Shown: piece by piece, positions 1-5,962 of the stretch | Layout of the letters: each line of letters opens with the position of its first letter | Numbering within the stretch: the stretch's first letter is position 1 | Origin: CAZQRW01 sp964596115 | Lineage (GTDB): Bacteria; Hydrothermota; UBA3072; B12-G15 | DNA: 14,298 nt | Assembly: GCA_964596115.1 (NCBI GenBank) | Contig: CAZQRW010000047.1 | Coordinates: forward strand, 1-14,298 | Direction of reading: 5' to 3' | Notes under the pieces: generated by a model | Database searches by the model: none | The model's input: only the letters and a program-made list of their open reading frames with translations | Told to the model about the DNA's origin: nothing | Made by a program: the position numbers and the translations under genes

Positions 1-17
1 ATTAAAAATAATATCTA

Positions 18-46
18 TTGACATTTTTTAATTATTCTGGTAAATT
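18..46 (+). promoter_or_regulatory. Sigma70-type promoter of the SDR gene
   Basis: A perfect -35 hexamer TTGACA (18-23) is followed by a 17-nt spacer and a -10 TAAATT (41-46), which is directly preceded by TGG, an extended -10 motif. Transcription should begin near 53, leaving a leader of roughly 35 nt that contains a strong Shine-Dalgarno. The assignment rests on consensus match and spacing only. Confidence 0.6.
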
Positions 47-77
47 ATAAATTAATTCGAAAAGAATATTTCTAAAA

Positions 78-92
78 GGAGGTGATACTATC
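78..92 (+). promoter_or_regulatory. Shine-Dalgarno that places the SDR start at an ATC codon
   Basis: GGAGG (78-82, within AAAGGAGGTGAT) lies 7 nt before ATC at 90-92. No ATG, GTG or TTG occurs in the SDR frame between this site and 303, yet the Rossmann-fold N-terminus is encoded from about codon 5. GTG at 82-84 is in another frame and overlaps the Shine-Dalgarno itself. The geometry points to AUC as initiator; ATA at 96 is a poorer alternative because it sits 13 nt away. Confidence 0.6.
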
Positions 93-878
93 GAAATAAA
101 ACTTAATGGGAAACTTGCCTTTGTTACTGCTTCTTCAAAAGGAATAGGTTTTGGAGTAGCAAAGGTACTGGCAAAGGCAGGTGCAGACGTTATTCTCCTT
201 TCAAGAACTGAGGAGAATCTTAAAAAGGCACAAAAAAGGATTGAAGAAGAAACAGGGAAGAGACCTTTTTATATTGCGGCCGACCTGGCAAAGCGAGAAG
301 ACTTGAATGGCGTAATAGGGAAGATAAAAGAGATTGGTAACCCCGAGATATTCTTTTTCTGCACAGGTGGGCCCAAACCGGGTTTTTTTATGGAAAAAAG
401 CATAGAGGATTGGGAGAAGGCGGTTAATCTATTACTTTACCCCGCTATTTATCTTAGCAAAGAACTTATACCTGCAATGATAGAAAAAAAATGGGGACGG
501 ATCGTTTATTCCACCAGTGTAGCCATCAAAGAGCCCATACCCAATATAGCACTAAGTAATGTAGTAAGGGTTTCAATGGCAGGATTGGTCAGGACACTGG
601 CAAAAGAGGTGGGGGAACACAACCTCACAGTAAATGGCATAATGCCAGGTATAATAAAGACAGATAGGATGGTTCAGTTGGCGAAGGATAGCGCTCAAAG
701 GGAAGGTATGTCTGTGAATGATGCCTTAAATGAGTATGCAAAACCAATTCCTGCTGGAAGATTGGGGAAACCCGAGGAGATAGGATACCTTGTAGCTTTT
801 CTGGCGAGTGAATATGGTGCATACATAAATGGAGCTATGATACCGGTTGATGGCGGCAGACTCAATTCTGTTTTTTGA
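90..878 (+). CDS. Atypical SDR-family oxidoreductase (3-oxoacyl-ACP reductase-like), apparent AUC start
   Basis: A 262-aa short-chain dehydrogenase/reductase, the usual length for a classical SDR. The N-terminus reads (M)EIKLNGKLAFVTASSKGIG, so the cofactor loop is T13-A-S-S-K-G-I-G20. CTGGP at 91-95 stands where NNAG is usual. The C-terminal segment has the usual PAGRLGKPEEIG and INGAMIPVDGG signatures. The active site is non-canonical: taking S143 as the catalytic Ser, the Tyr position is S156 and the Lys position is R160 (SNVVR instead of YxxxK). From general knowledge, a beta-ketoacyl-reductase-like SDR subgroup lacks a perfect catalytic tetrad and has this LSNxxR pattern, so this is probably a family trait rather than decay. 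NAD(P)(H) binding is likely; substrate and even redox activity are unknown. Starting at ATG 303 would delete the whole cofactor loop. The gene is monocistronic behind its own promoter and convergent with queG. Confidence 0.88.
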   Translation: MEIKLNGKLAFVTASSKGIGFGVAKVLAKAGADVILLSRTEENLKKAQKRIEEETGKRPFYIAADLAKREDLNGVIGKIKEIGNPEIFFFCTGGPKPGFFMEKSIEDWEKAVNLLLYPAIYLSKELIPAMIEKKWGRIVYSTSVAIKEPIPNIALSNVVRVSMAGLVRTLAKEVGEHNLTVNGIMPGIIKTDRMVQLAKDSAQREGMSVNDALNEYAKPIPAGRLGKPEEIGYLVAFLASEYGAYINGAMIPVDGGRLNSVF

Positions 879-910
879 TGTATCCGTATAAGTTATTGAT
901 TATGAAGCAG

Positions 911-1834
911 TTATCTTGAATGCCGTCCTCGTTTCACATAATGTACATTTCTTTTTAGGTTCTCAAGCCCAATCCTCATAATAGGCGTTCCGCTGAATGT
1001 ATCAAGAAATTTATCTTTGTCCATTTTTAATATGTCTTCAGAGAAAAGGTTAAGGATTTCACCCCTTATCTTGAAATCACCTATTTTTGTTATGGAGGGA
1101 TTCTTATTGTAAGGGCATACATCCTGACAAATATCGCATCCAAATATCCAATTGTCCATCTTTCCATCAAAAAAAGTCGGTATATTTCCTTTGTGTTCCA
1201 CGGTGGCGTAAGATATGCATTTTGAGGCATTTAACTTATATGGGGCTTCCAATGCGCCTGTTGGGCAGGCATCGATGCATATTGTGCATTTTCCACATTG
1301 ATCGGGCTGAGGATAATCAAAAGGTAGACCAATATTCATTAAAATTTCACCGAGAAATATATATGAGCCGATATTTTTATTTATTATCAATGTATTTTTT
1401 CCTATCCATCCAAGTCCGGCGAGCCTTGCCAGTTCTTTCTCCATTGTAGGCCCAGTATCTACAAAATATCTACCCTCAGCCTCGGGGTAAAGTTCCTTTA
1501 TGAATTTGAAGAGTTTTTTTAACATTTTTTTTAAAACCCTATGATAGTCCCTGCACATAGCATACCGCGATATTTTAATGTCACTTTTTCTTTTGATTTC
1601 TCCATTGTAATAATTAACACCGCAAACAAGGATGGATTTTGTGCCAGGAAAGATGGATTGAGGATTAATCTTCAAGTTTTTATATTTCACAAGAAATTCC
1701 ATTGTACCCTCTTTACCCTTTTTAAGCCATTCTAAAAAATAATCTCGGTGGATAGAAGAAACAGGGGGCGCAACACCACATATATCGAAGCCGATAGATA
1801 GGGCATAATCTATGATAATTTTCTTTAATCCCAT
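911..1834 (-). CDS. queG: Epoxyqueuosine reductase (tRNA queuosine biosynthesis)
   Basis: A 307-aa protein matching the QueG family, which catalyses the cobalamin-dependent last step of queuosine synthesis, reducing epoxyqueuosine to queuosine in the anticodon wobble position of tRNAs. Visible signatures are the family segment VDTGPTMEKELARLAGLGW (125-143) with D126 as the likely catalytic acid, GKNTLIIN just after it, and two 4Fe-4S binding sets: C180, C183, C186, C190-P and C206, C233, C236, C240-P. It is a short QueG without the C-terminal HEAT-like extension found in longer homologues. ATG at 1832-1834 has no Shine-Dalgarno; a -10-like TATCTT lies only 9 nt upstream, so the transcript may be essentially leaderless. 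The gene stands alone: divergent from the 1924 gene, convergent with the SDR (32-nt gap with no obvious terminator). No other queuosine genes are in the window. Confidence 0.93.
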   Translation of the reverse strand: MGLKKIIIDYALSIGFDICGVAPPVSSIHRDYFLEWLKKGKEGTMEFLVKYKNLKINPQSIFPGTKSILVCGVNYYNGEIKRKSDIKISRYAMCRDYHRVLKKMLKKLFKFIKELYPEAEGRYFVDTGPTMEKELARLAGLGWIGKNTLIINKNIGSYIFLGEILMNIGLPFDYPQPDQCGKCTICIDACPTGALEAPYKLNASKCISYATVEHKGNIPTFFDGKMDNWIFGCDICQDVCPYNKNPSITKIGDFKIRGEILNLFSEDILKMDKDKFLDTFSGTPIMRIGLENLKRNVHYVKRGRHSR

Positions 1835-1843
1835 TGTAGAATC

Positions 1844-1871
1844 AAGATAAATGTTTTATCATGTAAGTCAA
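1844..1871 (-). promoter_or_regulatory. Candidate promoter of queG (near-leaderless)
   Basis: Read on the minus strand, TTGACT (1871-1866), a 16-nt spacer and TATCTT (1849-1844) precede the queG ATG by 9 nt. That leaves about 2 nt of leader and no room for a Shine-Dalgarno. The -10 is only a 4/6 match, so this is weaker than the opposing promoter at 1888. Confidence 0.4.
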
Positions 1872-1887
1872 GAAGGGAACTTTTTAT

Positions 1888-1916
1888 TTGACAGGTGCTA
1901 TATTTTTTTGTATATT
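1888..1916 (+). promoter_or_regulatory. Promoter of the exported-protein pair; leaderless geometry
   Basis: TTGACA (1888-1893), a 17-nt spacer and TATATT (1911-1916) form a near-consensus sigma70 promoter. The -10 ends 7 nt before ATG 1924, so transcription should start at or next to the start codon. The first three bases of the -35 mimic an in-frame TTG start codon, which I reject as the translation start. Confidence 0.65.
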
Positions 1917-1923
1917 TTATACA

Positions 1924-2445
1924 ATGTTTATATTTATTTTTATAATGTTCTCTTCTATTCTTTGGGGAGAAAAGTTTACCGGTAAGACAGGAAGATGGAT
2001 TTCAGATCAGCGGAACCCCGTCAAGATTATTTACTCTCCGAGGGGTATAAAAGATACACTTGGGTATGTACATATGGAGGGTAATCCTGAAGATGTAGGT
2101 CGCTCTTCTGCCTGGTTCTATGTTAAGAAAATTCCAGGGATAAGTACTTCCTCTTATATCTCAATTCGGTTGAAGGGGAACGGCAATCTACTCCGGTTCA
2201 GGATTCTCTTTAAGAATAAGGGAGAGAAGCCCTACTATTATTTGATAAAATACGTTTATTCTCCTAAAGAATGGAAGGATATAAAAATTTATATTAAAGA
2301 TGCCCGTCCTATATGGAGTAGTAATTATCCCTATGCGCTTACTCCCTTGCTTTCCCCCGACTTTTTTCTCTTCGTAGAGAATGGTAAGCCAGGGAAATTC
2401 TCCGTTTATATTCATGAAGTTAAGGTAGAAGAGAGAAAAGAATGA
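1924..2445 (+). CDS. Small exported beta-rich protein, possibly a carbohydrate-binding-like domain
   Basis: A 173-aa protein when started at ATG 1924, 7 nt after the -10 box. The N-terminus is a run of hydrophobic residues ending MFSSILWG before EKFTG, consistent with a signal peptide or anchor, although it lacks the usual positive n-region. The rest is rich in alternating beta-type segments (SYISIRLKGNGNLLRFRILF, KFSVYIHEVKVEE), and the spacing of Trp and Tyr residues (AWFYVKK, EWKDIKIYI) recalls jelly-roll domains such as CIA30 or CBM11-like modules that describe a difference between two states; this is inference from pattern only. The stop overlaps the next start (ATGA, 2442-2445), so it is translationally coupled to the Asp-box protein and probably works with it in the envelope or outside the cell. 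An upstream TTG at 1888 would add 12 residues but coincides with the -35 box. Confidence 0.72.
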   Translation: MFIFIFIMFSSILWGEKFTGKTGRWISDQRNPVKIIYSPRGIKDTLGYVHMEGNPEDVGRSSAWFYVKKIPGISTSSYISIRLKGNGNLLRFRILFKNKGEKPYYYLIKYVYSPKEWKDIKIYIKDARPIWSSNYPYALTPLLSPDFFLFVENGKPGKFSVYIHEVKVEERKE

Positions 2446-3941
2446 GAGGCCTTACACTTGGGATTTTTTTTCTTACCAATTTTCTTGTAATGCCAGTCTG
2501 GGGTGATTCACCGTTCATTCCAAATGTGAAAGTGAGTGATGACTCAGGTGCTACAAGGATTATAAATCAAGGTGAGTCTTGTTTTACTCTATATGATGGG
2601 AACATATATGCTATCTGTAATCTTGCAGAACGCTCTGTTGTTGCTATGATTCCTTTTGCATATTCTTTTACCGGTGGATTGACCTGGGAGCCAAATATTC
2701 CCTGGAAGGATACAACTGTTGGAATAGGATGGCACTCTGATCCAGTGATAATGACAGATGAGAGTGGGGGTATCCATATGCATATCCAATACAGTACATA
2801 CGTGATAAGGCATTATCTATCTCAGGATAGTGGGCAATCGTGGATAGATACTTCGATTGTAAGCGACCTGGGAACTGGAGGAGATGTGGATAAATCCTGG
2901 GCAGTGCTAAAAAATGGTATTATATATGTGACCTGGCAAGAATTTGGGGGTTCATCCAGTGGCATCAGATTTGCGAGATCTACAGATAATGGAGCGAGTT
3001 TTCAAAGACTAACAGTTGATTCGTCTACTACAGGACTTACCTGTATAGATATGGATGATGCAGGGGTGCTCTATCTCATTTATATTACATGGAGCAGCCT
3101 TTACTTCCGAAAGTCCTATAATGGTGGTGACACCTGGACTCCCAGAGAATATATTTCAGATGTACAATATCAGACTGGTGTTGGCGATAGGGCTCCCGTT
3201 CCTTCCCTTGCAGCCTATGGAGATAGTATTCTCTTTATCGTATGGGCGGATTCCAGATCGGGTAACTGGGATATTCTTGGAATGAGGTCTGTGGATGGTG
3301 GAAATACATGGACTGGACCTTTTGTTGTTAATGACTCAACCTCTGGAGGACAATGCAAGCCCTGGGCTGTTTTTGACCCATACGGGGGCCTTCATGTTCA
3401 GTGGTATCACACACCTGATTGGCCTACTACTACGAGTAGTATCTGGTCTGTAAGGTATCAGTATTCTTCAGATAGTGGTCTTACCTTTGAGCCCAGTATC
3501 CGTATAACAGATACTACTTTCCAGGCACATTATTATAATGACAGCACTTTTATGGGTGATTATCATATCAATCGGGCAGATTCTAATTATATATATTCTA
3601 TCTGGACTGACGGACGTGATGGAAATATGAATCTCTATTTCTCAAAGGCACCTCTTCTATCAGGTATAGAGGAACCCGATGTGTATCTTTCACCTGTTTC
3701 TGTAAGCCTTCCTTCTTTTATTACACGCAAAGATATACTTAAAATATCTACAACCCATCCACGTGATGTTGAGGTATCTGTATACGATATTTGTGGTAGA
3801 CAAATCCTCACACTTTATAGTGGTAGAGTGACAAAATCAAAGACAATCTCATTGAGTGATTACCGCTTTCCCCAGGCAGTTATATTTTTCAGGGTAAAAT
3901 CAGGCACCTTTTGCCGAATTTATAAGTCAATTCATCTATAG
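2442..3941 (+). CDS. Exported BNR/Asp-box repeat protein (sialidase-like propeller) with C-terminal sorting domain
   Basis: A 499-aa protein. Residues 1-21 form a signal peptide (MRGLTLGIFF..PVWG). The body contains six Asp-box-like motifs of the SxDxGxTW type: SFTGGLTW 75-82, SQDSGQSW 127-134, STDNGASF 180-187, SYNGGDTW 225-232, SVDGGNTW 283-290 and SSDSGLTF 342-349, spaced 45-59 residues. These mark blades of a beta-propeller of the sialidase/neuraminidase superfold. Segments WADSRSGNWDI (268-278) and WTDGRDGNMNL (388-398) are also typical. I do not see the arginine triad and FRIP motif of true sialidases, so an enzymatic role is not supported. About 429-499 (EVSVYDICGRQI..., RVKSG..KSI) resembles the type A sorting domain of type IX secretion or a FlgD-like Ig module, implying outer-surface delivery. 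The start overlaps the previous stop by 4 nt. The gene ends about 45 nt before the next promoter, with no clear terminator. Confidence 0.85.
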   Translation: MRGLTLGIFFLTNFLVMPVWGDSPFIPNVKVSDDSGATRIINQGESCFTLYDGNIYAICNLAERSVVAMIPFAYSFTGGLTWEPNIPWKDTTVGIGWHSDPVIMTDESGGIHMHIQYSTYVIRHYLSQDSGQSWIDTSIVSDLGTGGDVDKSWAVLKNGIIYVTWQEFGGSSSGIRFARSTDNGASFQRLTVDSSTTGLTCIDMDDAGVLYLIYITWSSLYFRKSYNGGDTWTPREYISDVQYQTGVGDRAPVPSLAAYGDSILFIVWADSRSGNWDILGMRSVDGGNTWTGPFVVNDSTSGGQCKPWAVFDPYGGLHVQWYHTPDWPTTTSSIWSVRYQYSSDSGLTFEPSIRITDTTFQAHYYNDSTFMGDYHINRADSNYIYSIWTDGRDGNMNLYFSKAPLLSGIEEPDVYLSPVSVSLPSFITRKDILKISTTHPRDVEVSVYDICGRQILTLYSGRVTKSKTISLSDYRFPQAVIFFRVKSGTFCRIYKSIHL

Positions 3942-3984
3942 AAACAACCATAAGGTCTTTTTGAGAAAAAAATATCAGGCTTTC

Positions 3985-4012
3985 TTGAAATAAGGACATT
4001 TTGATGTAAAAT
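3985..4012 (+). promoter_or_regulatory. Promoter of the HhH glycosylase-like gene; leaderless geometry
   Basis: TTGAAA (3985-3990), a 16-nt spacer and TAAAAT (4007-4012). An ATG at 4014 is only 1 nt past the -10 and would lie upstream of the expected transcription start; ATG 4020 lies 7 nt past it, the same distance as at the 1924 gene. No Shine-Dalgarno precedes either ATG. Confidence 0.55.
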
Positions 4013-4019
4013 TATGGAT

Positions 4020-4613
4020 ATGGAAGTGAATATAAAGAAATTAGAGAGAAGTGATCTCTACTCTGAAGAACTGGGGATCAGTTTAAAGAAAAACAATGAT
4101 GATGAAATTTTTAAGTGGTTCCTTGCCAGCATCCTCTTTGGTGCAAGGATTTCTGAAACGATAGCAATGAGAACTTATAGAACATTTGAAAGGTATAATC
4201 TTTTGAAACCAGAAAAGATATTAAAGGCGGGCTGGGATTTTCTTGTAAATCCTATTATGAGGGAAGGTGGCTATGTTCGTTATGATGGGAAGACATCTAC
4301 CCAAATTTTGAGGAACTGCGAAACCCTTATAAAAAAATATAATGGAAGTTTAAAAAAACTCCACAAAACAGCGAAGGATAGTAAAGATTTAGAAAATAGG
4401 CTCATTCATTTTTATGGGATTGGTCCTGTAACAGTAAATATATTCTTAAGAGAATTAAGGCCCTTCTGGGAAAAGGCAAACCCAGATCCGCTACCCATAG
4501 TAAAAAAGACTGCAATAGAATTGGGTGTAGATTTAAGCAGGTATAACAGGAAGAGTTTATCCTTTGCCAGGGTTGAGGCAGGATTAATAAGATTGAGAAA
4601 AAAGAAAAACTAA
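4020..4613 (+). CDS. Helix-hairpin-helix DNA glycosylase-like protein
   Basis: A 197-aa, mostly helical protein from ATG 4020 (199 aa if ATG 4014 is used). The C-terminal half carries a helix-hairpin-helix with the turn GIGPVTVNIFLREL (133-146). The helix after it is followed by D156 in ANPDPLP, about where HhH-GPD base-excision enzymes hold their catalytic Asp (18 residues after the Lys in endonuclease III; 19 after V137 here). The position of the Lys of bifunctional glycosylase/lyases is V137, so lyase chemistry of the Nth/Ogg type is not expected. There is no Cys4 iron-sulfur motif. The N-terminal segment ILFGARISETIAMRTYRTFE (39-58) looks like the helix pair that starts the glycosylase fold. 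A role in DNA repair is inferred; the target base is unknown. It is the first gene of a probable two-gene unit, 21 nt ahead of the 4635 gene. Confidence 0.72.
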   Translation: MEVNIKKLERSDLYSEELGISLKKNNDDEIFKWFLASILFGARISETIAMRTYRTFERYNLLKPEKILKAGWDFLVNPIMREGGYVRYDGKTSTQILRNCETLIKKYNGSLKKLHKTAKDSKDLENRLIHFYGIGPVTVNIFLRELRPFWEKANPDPLPIVKKTAIELGVDLSRYNRKSLSFARVEAGLIRLRKKKN

Positions 4614-4634
4614 TGCGGCAGGTAAGGAGGAATT

Positions 4635-4931
4635 ATGATAGAAGTAAAAAGGATGAGCAATCAGGAATTTAAGGTAATTGTAAACTCCGAAGGTGTAACT
4701 ACAGAGCACATAGTTGCCTTAGACGATAATTATTACAAGCAGCTGTCCAGAGAAAAGATAACGAAAGAAGGATTGATAAAAAAGTCCTTTGAGTTTCTTC
4801 TTGATAGAGAATCCAACCAGTCCATTTTATCGAGCTTTAATCTAAAGGTTATAAACAGGTATTTCCCTGAATTTGAAGGAAGGATAAAACAAATGTTAGA
4901 ATCGGGGGGAAAAGAACTACAGGAAAAATAA
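4635..4931 (+). CDS. Conserved-looking 98-aa hypothetical protein
   Basis: A 98-aa protein with a good Shine-Dalgarno (AAGGAGG, 5-6 nt before ATG 4635). It has no signal peptide, membrane segment or cysteines. It begins with a short beta-like stretch (FKVIVNSEGVTTEHIVALDD) and then a helical half containing LIKKSFEFLLDRESNQSILS and INRYFPEFEGRIKQML. The motif K-S-F-E-F-L-L-x-R-E followed by S-I-L-S-x-F and R-Y-F-P-E-x-E resembles a small uncharacterised protein I associate with several deep-branching bacteria, but I cannot assign a family or a function. Its position 21 nt downstream of the HhH glycosylase-like gene suggests co-expression and perhaps a link with DNA repair. Confidence 0.75.
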   Translation: MIEVKRMSNQEFKVIVNSEGVTTEHIVALDDNYYKQLSREKITKEGLIKKSFEFLLDRESNQSILSSFNLKVINRYFPEFEGRIKQMLESGGKELQEK

Positions 4932-5015
4932 AATGACCTATTTCAGCGGTTTTTCTGATATGCCTTTTAAGATCTCTCCTTTCTCTACACAACTTATGGA
5001 TATATTTAGAATATA

Positions 5016-5771
5016 ATGAAACATTCTAAAGGTGACACAAAAAGGCAGGCATCTATAAGGGATAGGTTGATTAAAAAATCAAAAGAAGAATATGGGGACA
5101 AATATATTACAAAAATACTTACTATATTGAATCCAGAGTCAAAACTTATCGATATTGGCTGCGGTACGGCACATATTATCAGAAAAATAGCAGAAATAGT
5201 TCAAAATGTGTTTCTCATAGGTCTTGATATCTCTCCTGCAATGTTAAAATTAGCAAAGAAGAATACCAAAGGATTTACCAATATTGGGCTGGTTCAAGGT
5301 GATGGATTAAAACTTCCTCTTCAAGGTGCTGTGGTTGATATAGTTATCAACAGGCTTGCAGATTACTCTCCACCCGATGTTTACAGGGTGCTTAAGAAGG
5401 GAGGATATTTTTTTGAATATGGCTTAGGGCCAGACGCCGATAAAGAAATCAGAGAGTTTTTCCCTGATAGATACGAGGAAGAGAATTTCTTTCTTCCAGA
5501 AGACCCAGATAATTGGAAAAAAGAAGTAAGAAACAACATTAAAGAATTTGGATTTTGTCATATAAGAATAGAAGATTATAAGATTAGAGATTATTATAAA
5601 GATAAAGAAGAAATAATGGATCTTATTGAGATGGTTCCGCTCCTAAAGCGCTTTGATAGAGAGAAGGATAGTAAAAAAATAGATGAATTTGTGGAGAGGT
5701 ATAAAGAGAAAAGAGGGATTGGAATAACCTGGCATTACTACATTCTCGAGGCAAGAAAACCAAAAAGGTAG
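5016..5771 (+). CDS. Class I SAM-dependent methyltransferase
   Basis: A 251-aa Rossmann-fold methyltransferase. Motif I is LIDIGCGTAHI (44-54, glycine-rich SAM loop); the acidic ribose-binding residue is D71 in LIGLDISPAML; motif III-like VQGDGLKLP (93-101) supplies D96; VDIVINRLADYSP (107-119) is the motif IV strand, and VLKKGGYFFEYG (125-136) the motif VI strand. The C-terminal half (about 140-251) is charged and helical and should form the substrate-specific part. The general pattern is that of Methyltransf_11/UbiE-like enzymes; the substrate (small molecule, lipid or RNA) cannot be read from the sequence. ATG 5016 has no Shine-Dalgarno. TATATT at 5001-5006 lies 9 nt upstream, but I find no matching -35, so leaderless expression is possible and not shown. 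TATAAT at 5012-5017 overlaps the start codon and is probably incidental. Confidence 0.85.
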   Translation: MKHSKGDTKRQASIRDRLIKKSKEEYGDKYITKILTILNPESKLIDIGCGTAHIIRKIAEIVQNVFLIGLDISPAMLKLAKKNTKGFTNIGLVQGDGLKLPLQGAVVDIVINRLADYSPPDVYRVLKKGGYFFEYGLGPDADKEIREFFPDRYEEENFFLPEDPDNWKKEVRNNIKEFGFCHIRIEDYKIRDYYKDKEEIMDLIEMVPLLKRFDREKDSKKIDEFVERYKEKRGIGITWHYYILEARKPKR

Positions 5772-5799
5772 TCCAGGGGATATTATCCGAAAAGATCGG

Positions 5800-5827
5800 T
5801 TGACAAAATATTACTTTTGCCTATAAT
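5800..5827 (+). promoter_or_regulatory. Strong promoter of the ABC-2 / ABC-F operon
   Basis: Both hexamers are perfect: TTGACA (5800-5805), 16-nt spacer, TATAAT (5822-5827). It is the best promoter in the window. Initiation near 5834 gives a leader of about 130 nt before the ATPase start at 5963, much longer than the other leaders here and long enough for leader-based control. Confidence 0.7.
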
Positions 5828-5833
5828 AATTTT

Positions 5834-5896
5834 ATGTTTATTAGAATCTTTATTTCATTCAAAAATTCTCTCCACCAAAATGGAGGGTTAAGATGA
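5834..5896 (+). CDS. Possible 20-codon leader ORF
   Basis: ATG at 5834, 6 nt past the -10 and therefore at or next to the expected transcription start, opens a 20-codon frame ending at TGA 5894-5896. The peptide begins MFIRIFISFK and ends NGGLR. There is no Shine-Dalgarno, so it would be read only as a leaderless message. Leader peptides that control ribosome-protection ABC-F or efflux genes are known (msrD, vmlR and others), which makes the location suggestive. A frame of this length can also arise by chance, and I rate it low. Confidence 0.25.
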   Translation: MFIRIFISFKNSLHQNGGLR

Positions 5897-5901
5897 CCCT
5901 C
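5870..5901 (+). promoter_or_regulatory. Two overlapping, mutually exclusive hairpins in the operon leader
   Basis: Hairpin 1 pairs CTCCA (5870-5874) with TGGAG (5881-5885). Hairpin 2 pairs GAGGGT (5883-5888) with ACCCTC (5896-5901), 7-nt loop. They share 5883-5885 and cannot form together. Hairpin 1 lies inside the candidate leader ORF, and hairpin 2 spans its stop codon. The stems are short and the next T-run (5914-5918) is 12 nt away, so an attenuator is conceivable but not demonstrated. Confidence 0.3.
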
Positions 5902-5962
5902 AACTAAGTATAACTTTTTATCCCCTACATTCTTTAAAGTTAATAAGTACAAGGAGGATATT

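Noticed and set aside
303..305. ATG as start of the SDR gene
   Set aside because: It would remove the cofactor-binding N-terminus that is clearly encoded upstream in frame behind a strong Shine-Dalgarno.
1888..1890. TTG start for the exported beta-rich protein
   Set aside because: It is the first part of a TTGACA -35 box; the transcript should begin about 35 nt further on.
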